A stretch of DNA of 18,195 nucleotides from Terriglobia bacterium (GTDB lineage: Bacteria > Acidobacteriota > Terriglobia > UBA7540), in NCBI GenBank assembly GCA_020072905.1, contig JAIQGB010000022.1, positions 1 to 18,195 of the forward strand. Reading direction: 5' to 3'. Both the position numbers and the translations under genes were made by a program. The notes beneath the pieces are model-generated. The model had not been told where the DNA came from and ran no database searches. It saw nothing but the letters and a program-made list of their open reading frames with translations. Positions 15,864 through 18,195 of this stretch are shown here, piece by piece (the first letter of the stretch is position 1; every line of letters begins with the position of its first letter).

Positions 15864-16401
15864 CTTCCGAAACCTCCCGAGCCTTCAATCCCTGCATGAA
15901 CTCGCGGGTCCTTTTCAAATCAAACTTCGGGTCGCGCGCTTTGATGCAGAGGAAAAACCTGTTGCGACTGGCCATCTCAAACCGCGGCGCGTTGAACACC
16001 GGGTGGTAAGGGGTCGGCAAACCGTTCATCGCCAACATGCCGAAGACGGTGGTCAGCGCGGCGGCCAGAATCGTCATCTCGAAGGTGATGGGAACAAATG
16101 CCGGCCAACTGTTGAGAGGCTTGCCGCCGATGTTCAAAGGATAGTCAATCACATTCGGGTAGTACTGCAACAGGAAACCTCCGATGCATCCGCACAACCC
16201 GCCGATGAAGACCACCAGCGGCAGCCGGGTCTTCTCGAAACCCACAGCCTCCGCCAAACCTTCGATGGGTAGCGGTGTAAAAGCATCCATGCGGCGGTAC
16301 CCCTCCGCGCGCGCACGGTGGGCCGCTGAGAGAAGATCGCTGGGGTTATCGAATTCGGCGATCAACCCATAGAGTGGCCGCTTTTTGGTGCTCGGCTGCA
16401 T
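15853..16401 (-). CDS. actD: Alternative complex III subunit ActD (DUF3341)
   Basis: The 182-residue protein matches the ActD/DUF3341 family. It has an N-terminal soluble ferredoxin-like-fold segment with LYGLIAEFDNPSDLLSAA and a YRRMDAFTPLPIEGL turn. Two transmembrane helices follow (about 60-82 and 104-127) around a loop with GGKPLNSWPAFVPITFE, then HPVFNAPRFE and a C-terminal soluble tail. ActD has no cofactor and anchors the peripheral subunits of the complex. The start is ambiguous: ATG at 16401 or TTG at 16410, where a GGGGG run lies 6 bases upstream of the TTG. I took the ATG because nothing in the extra three residues is informative. It lies 31 bases after actC. Confidence 0.9.
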   Translation of the reverse strand: MQPSTKKRPLYGLIAEFDNPSDLLSAAHRARAEGYRRMDAFTPLPIEGLAEAVGFEKTRLPLVVFIGGLCGCIGGFLLQYYPNVIDYPLNIGGKPLNSWPAFVPITFEMTILAAALTTVFGMLAMNGLPTPYHPVFNAPRFEMASRNRFFLCIKARDPKFDLKRTREFMQGLKAREVSEVEA

Positions 16402-16432
16402 CGCAATCAACTCGGCCCCCGCGCGGCGCCCG

Positions 16433-17812
16433 CTATCCCTTCTTTCCGCTCTCTTCCACCAGCCCGCGCATTTCGAAGATCGAGATCATGGGCAGGAAGC
16501 GGACAAACAAATAGAACATGGTCAAGAACAATCCGAGCGTCCCCACAAACGTGGCGATGTCCCAAGCCGTGGGGTAATACATCCCCCAACTGGAAGGAAC
16601 GAAGTCGCGGTGCAGGCTGGTCACGACGATGACGAAACGCTCGAGCCACATCCCCACATTCACCACCAGCGCGACCACAAACAGCGCCGGCACGCTGGTC
16701 CGCACGCGGCGGAACCACAACGATTGTGGGATGACGATATTGCAGAGGATCAGCAGCCAGTAGATGACGGCGTAAGGCCCCGTCATGCGGTTCATAATCA
16801 TGAAGCGGTCGAACGCATGGCCGCCGTAAAAGGCCATGAAGGTTTCCATCATGTAGCCGTAAGCGACGATCAATCCGGTAGCGAGCATGATCTTCGCCAT
16901 GTTCTCGAGGTGGCGCAGGGTGATGAAGTCCTCGAGTTTGTAGAAGGCTCGAATGGGAATGGCCAGCGTCATCACCATCGCGAAGCCGGAATAGATTGCG
17001 CCCGCCACAAAATAGGGAGGAAAGATCGTGGTGTGCCATCCCGGCACGATGGCCACGGCAAAGTCGAAACTCACCACCGTGTGCACGGAAACGACCAGAG
17101 GCGTCGCCAGCCCGGCGAGGAGCAGCGAAGCCATCTCGTAGCGATGCCAATGAACCGCCGAGCCGCGCCAGCCCATGGCCAGAACACCATAGATGACCTT
17201 CAGCACATGGTGTTTCGCGCGATCGCGCAGTGTCGCCAGGTCCGGAATCATCCCCACGAACCAGAAGAGCAGCGAAACCGTCGCGTAGGTTGAAACCGCG
17301 AAGACGTCCCACACCAGCGGGCTGCGGAACTGCGGCCACGTCCCCATTGTGTCCGGATAGGGCAGCAGCCAATATGCGAGCCACGGCCGGCCCATGTGGA
17401 GCAAAGGGAAAATCCCCGCGCAAGCCACGGCGAAAATCGTCATCGCTTCGGCAAAGCGATTGATGGAAGTTCGCCAGCGCTGGCGGAGGAGGAGGAGAAT
17501 CGCGGAAATCAGCGTGCCGGCGTGGCCGATGCCGATCCACCAGACGAAATTGATGATGGCGAATCCCCAGCCCACTGGAACATTGATGCCCCAGATTCCC
17601 ACGCCTTTCAGGAGCAGCCAGGTGATCGCCGCCATCAGCGTCATCACCAGCGCGAACGAAATCGCAAAGCCCAGGTACCAACCCTTGGTCGTCCGCTGGG
17701 TCAGGACGATGGCGCTGATCTTGTCGGTGACCGAGCCGTAGCTGTGCCCCGGACCAATCAGCGGTTGTTCGCCGCCCCCCGGAGGGAGATTTTCCTGTGT
17801 GCTTCCGCCCAC
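16433..17812 (-). CDS. actC: Alternative complex III NrfD-like membrane subunit ActC
   Basis: The 459-residue polytopic protein of the NrfD/PsrC family has about ten helices. Family features include WGFAIINFVWWIGIGHAGT, HMGRPW, PLVWDVFA, the helix with HTVVSFDFA followed by GWHTTIFPPYFVAGA, and YGYMMETFMAFYGG. ActC forms the quinol-binding membrane core of ACIII together with ActF and contacts the iron-sulphur arm of ActB. The GTG start at 17812 is supported by AAGGAG 6 bases upstream, inside the end of actB; actB and actC are separated by three bases. A second frame is open over almost the whole length on the same strand (16407-17816), but its Arg/His/Pro-rich composition shows it is a shadow. 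The assignment is very secure. Confidence 0.95.
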   Translation of the reverse strand: MGGSTQENLPPGGGEQPLIGPGHSYGSVTDKISAIVLTQRTTKGWYLGFAISFALVMTLMAAITWLLLKGVGIWGINVPVGWGFAIINFVWWIGIGHAGTLISAILLLLRQRWRTSINRFAEAMTIFAVACAGIFPLLHMGRPWLAYWLLPYPDTMGTWPQFRSPLVWDVFAVSTYATVSLLFWFVGMIPDLATLRDRAKHHVLKVIYGVLAMGWRGSAVHWHRYEMASLLLAGLATPLVVSVHTVVSFDFAVAIVPGWHTTIFPPYFVAGAIYSGFAMVMTLAIPIRAFYKLEDFITLRHLENMAKIMLATGLIVAYGYMMETFMAFYGGHAFDRFMIMNRMTGPYAVIYWLLILCNIVIPQSLWFRRVRTSVPALFVVALVVNVGMWLERFVIVVTSLHRDFVPSSWGMYYPTAWDIATFVGTLGLFLTMFYLFVRFLPMISIFEMRGLVEESGKKG

Positions 17813-17815
17813 CCA

Positions 17816-18195
17816 CTACTCCTTGATCTCGGGGTTGGGATTCCGCAACCGCGCCAGATACGTCGTGCGCGGCCGGGTGTTGAGTTCTCTCAGCATCCCG
17901 TAAGTCCGATTTTGTGCCTTGAGCTTCGAGACCCGGGTCTTGGGATCGTTAATGTTGCCGAAGACGATCGCCTGCGTCGGGCACGACTGCTGGCAGGCAG
18001 TCTGGATCTCTCCGTCGCGAACCTCGCGGTCTTCTTCCTCCGCCCGGATTTTTGCGGCGTTGATCCGCTGGACGCAGTACGTGCATTTTTCCATCACACC
18101 GCGGCTGCGGACGGTCACGTTGGGATTGCGCAATCCGAAAAGGCTCGGCGTCGTCCAGTCGGAATACAGCCGGAAGTTGAACCGCCGCACCTTGT
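17816..18195 (-). CDS. actB: Alternative complex III iron-sulphur subunit ActB, C-terminal end only
   Basis: Only the last 125 residues are in the window; the frame runs off the right edge and the visible Val codon at 18190 is not the start. The fragment opens with KVRRFNF, the segment that follows a CxxC-rich ferredoxin cluster in this family. It continues with VMEKCTYCVQRI and ACQQSCPTQAIVFG, which supply cysteines for the last [4Fe-4S]/[3Fe-4S] clusters, and ends with NRTYGMLRELNTRPRTTYLARLRNPNP. A complete ActB has about 1000 residues, with a molybdopterin-oxidoreductase-like domain lacking cofactor ahead of this ferredoxin part. It carries electrons from quinol oxidation at ActC towards the cytochrome subunits. 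It is the first visible gene of the operon; actA should be further upstream. Confidence 0.93.
   Translation of the reverse strand, partial: KVRRFNFRLYSDWTTPSLFGLRNPNVTVRSRGVMEKCTYCVQRINAAKIRAEEEDREVRDGEIQTACQQSCPTQAIVFGNINDPKTRVSKLKAQNRTYGMLRELNTRPRTTYLARLRNPNPEIKE
17819..17824 (-). promoter_or_regulatory. Ribosome binding site for actC (decides the GTG start)
   Basis: AAGGAG on the minus strand lies 6 bases before the GTG at 17812. It overlaps the last sense codons of actB. Confidence 0.65.

Noticed and set aside
16407..17816. A 469-codon second frame on the minus strand overlapping actC almost completely.
   Set aside because: The alternative frame shows no helices and an Arg/His/Pro/Gly-rich composition, while the actC frame has the full NrfD-like pattern.

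Overview
The window looks like a chromosomal segment of a GC-rich soil-type bacterium, most probably an Acidobacteriota of the Solibacter/Bryobacterales kind. That is an inference from gene content: an acidobacterial-type MacB-domain permease remnant, an Asp-box repeat protein, Tat-exported sugar isomerase-like and GH140-like proteins, and an alternative complex III (ACIII) locus joined to a caa3 oxidase. No rRNA or tRNA gene is visible to confirm it.

Left part (1-6416), a patchwork with signs of decay. It opens with the end of a zinc-ribbon membrane protein (+). A minus-strand gene at 538-2676 follows; it reads in frame from a secreted Asp-box (BNR) propeller into the C-terminal half of the thiamine enzyme ThiD. 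Next come a frameshifted remnant of an IS1380-family transposase and an intact secreted GH2 enzyme closely resembling exo-beta-D-glucosaminidase (CsxA type). Last is a fragment of an ABC-permease periplasmic domain that starts directly behind the GH2 stop codon, in the same frame. Three broken or chimeric genes in 6.4 kb point to repeated deletion or rearrangement, or in part to assembly error.

Middle part (6417-9022), carbohydrate accessory genes. A Tat-exported sugar phosphate isomerase/epimerase-like TIM barrel (-) and a secreted DUF4038/GH140-like glycosidase (+) are divergently transcribed from a 386-bp intergenic region.

Right part (9180-18195), a tightly packed minus-strand respiratory operon. 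In transcription order it carries actB (3' end only), actC, actD, actE, actF, an unnamed single-helix membrane protein, a Sco copper chaperone, coxB (CuA domain plus cytochrome c), coxA, coxC and coxD. ACIII oxidises menaquinol and passes electrons through cytochrome c domains to the CuA centre of the caa3 oxidase, which reduces oxygen. Sco would help build CuA. Many genes overlap by 1-11 bases, and four of the starts are GTG or TTG. The operon promoter and actA must lie to the right of the window.

I found no CRISPR array, tRNA, rRNA, riboswitch, phage gene or defence system. The most unusual items are the BNR-ThiD chimera, the isomerase-like protein with an altered metal site, and the undescribed protein embedded in the ACIII-caa3 operon.
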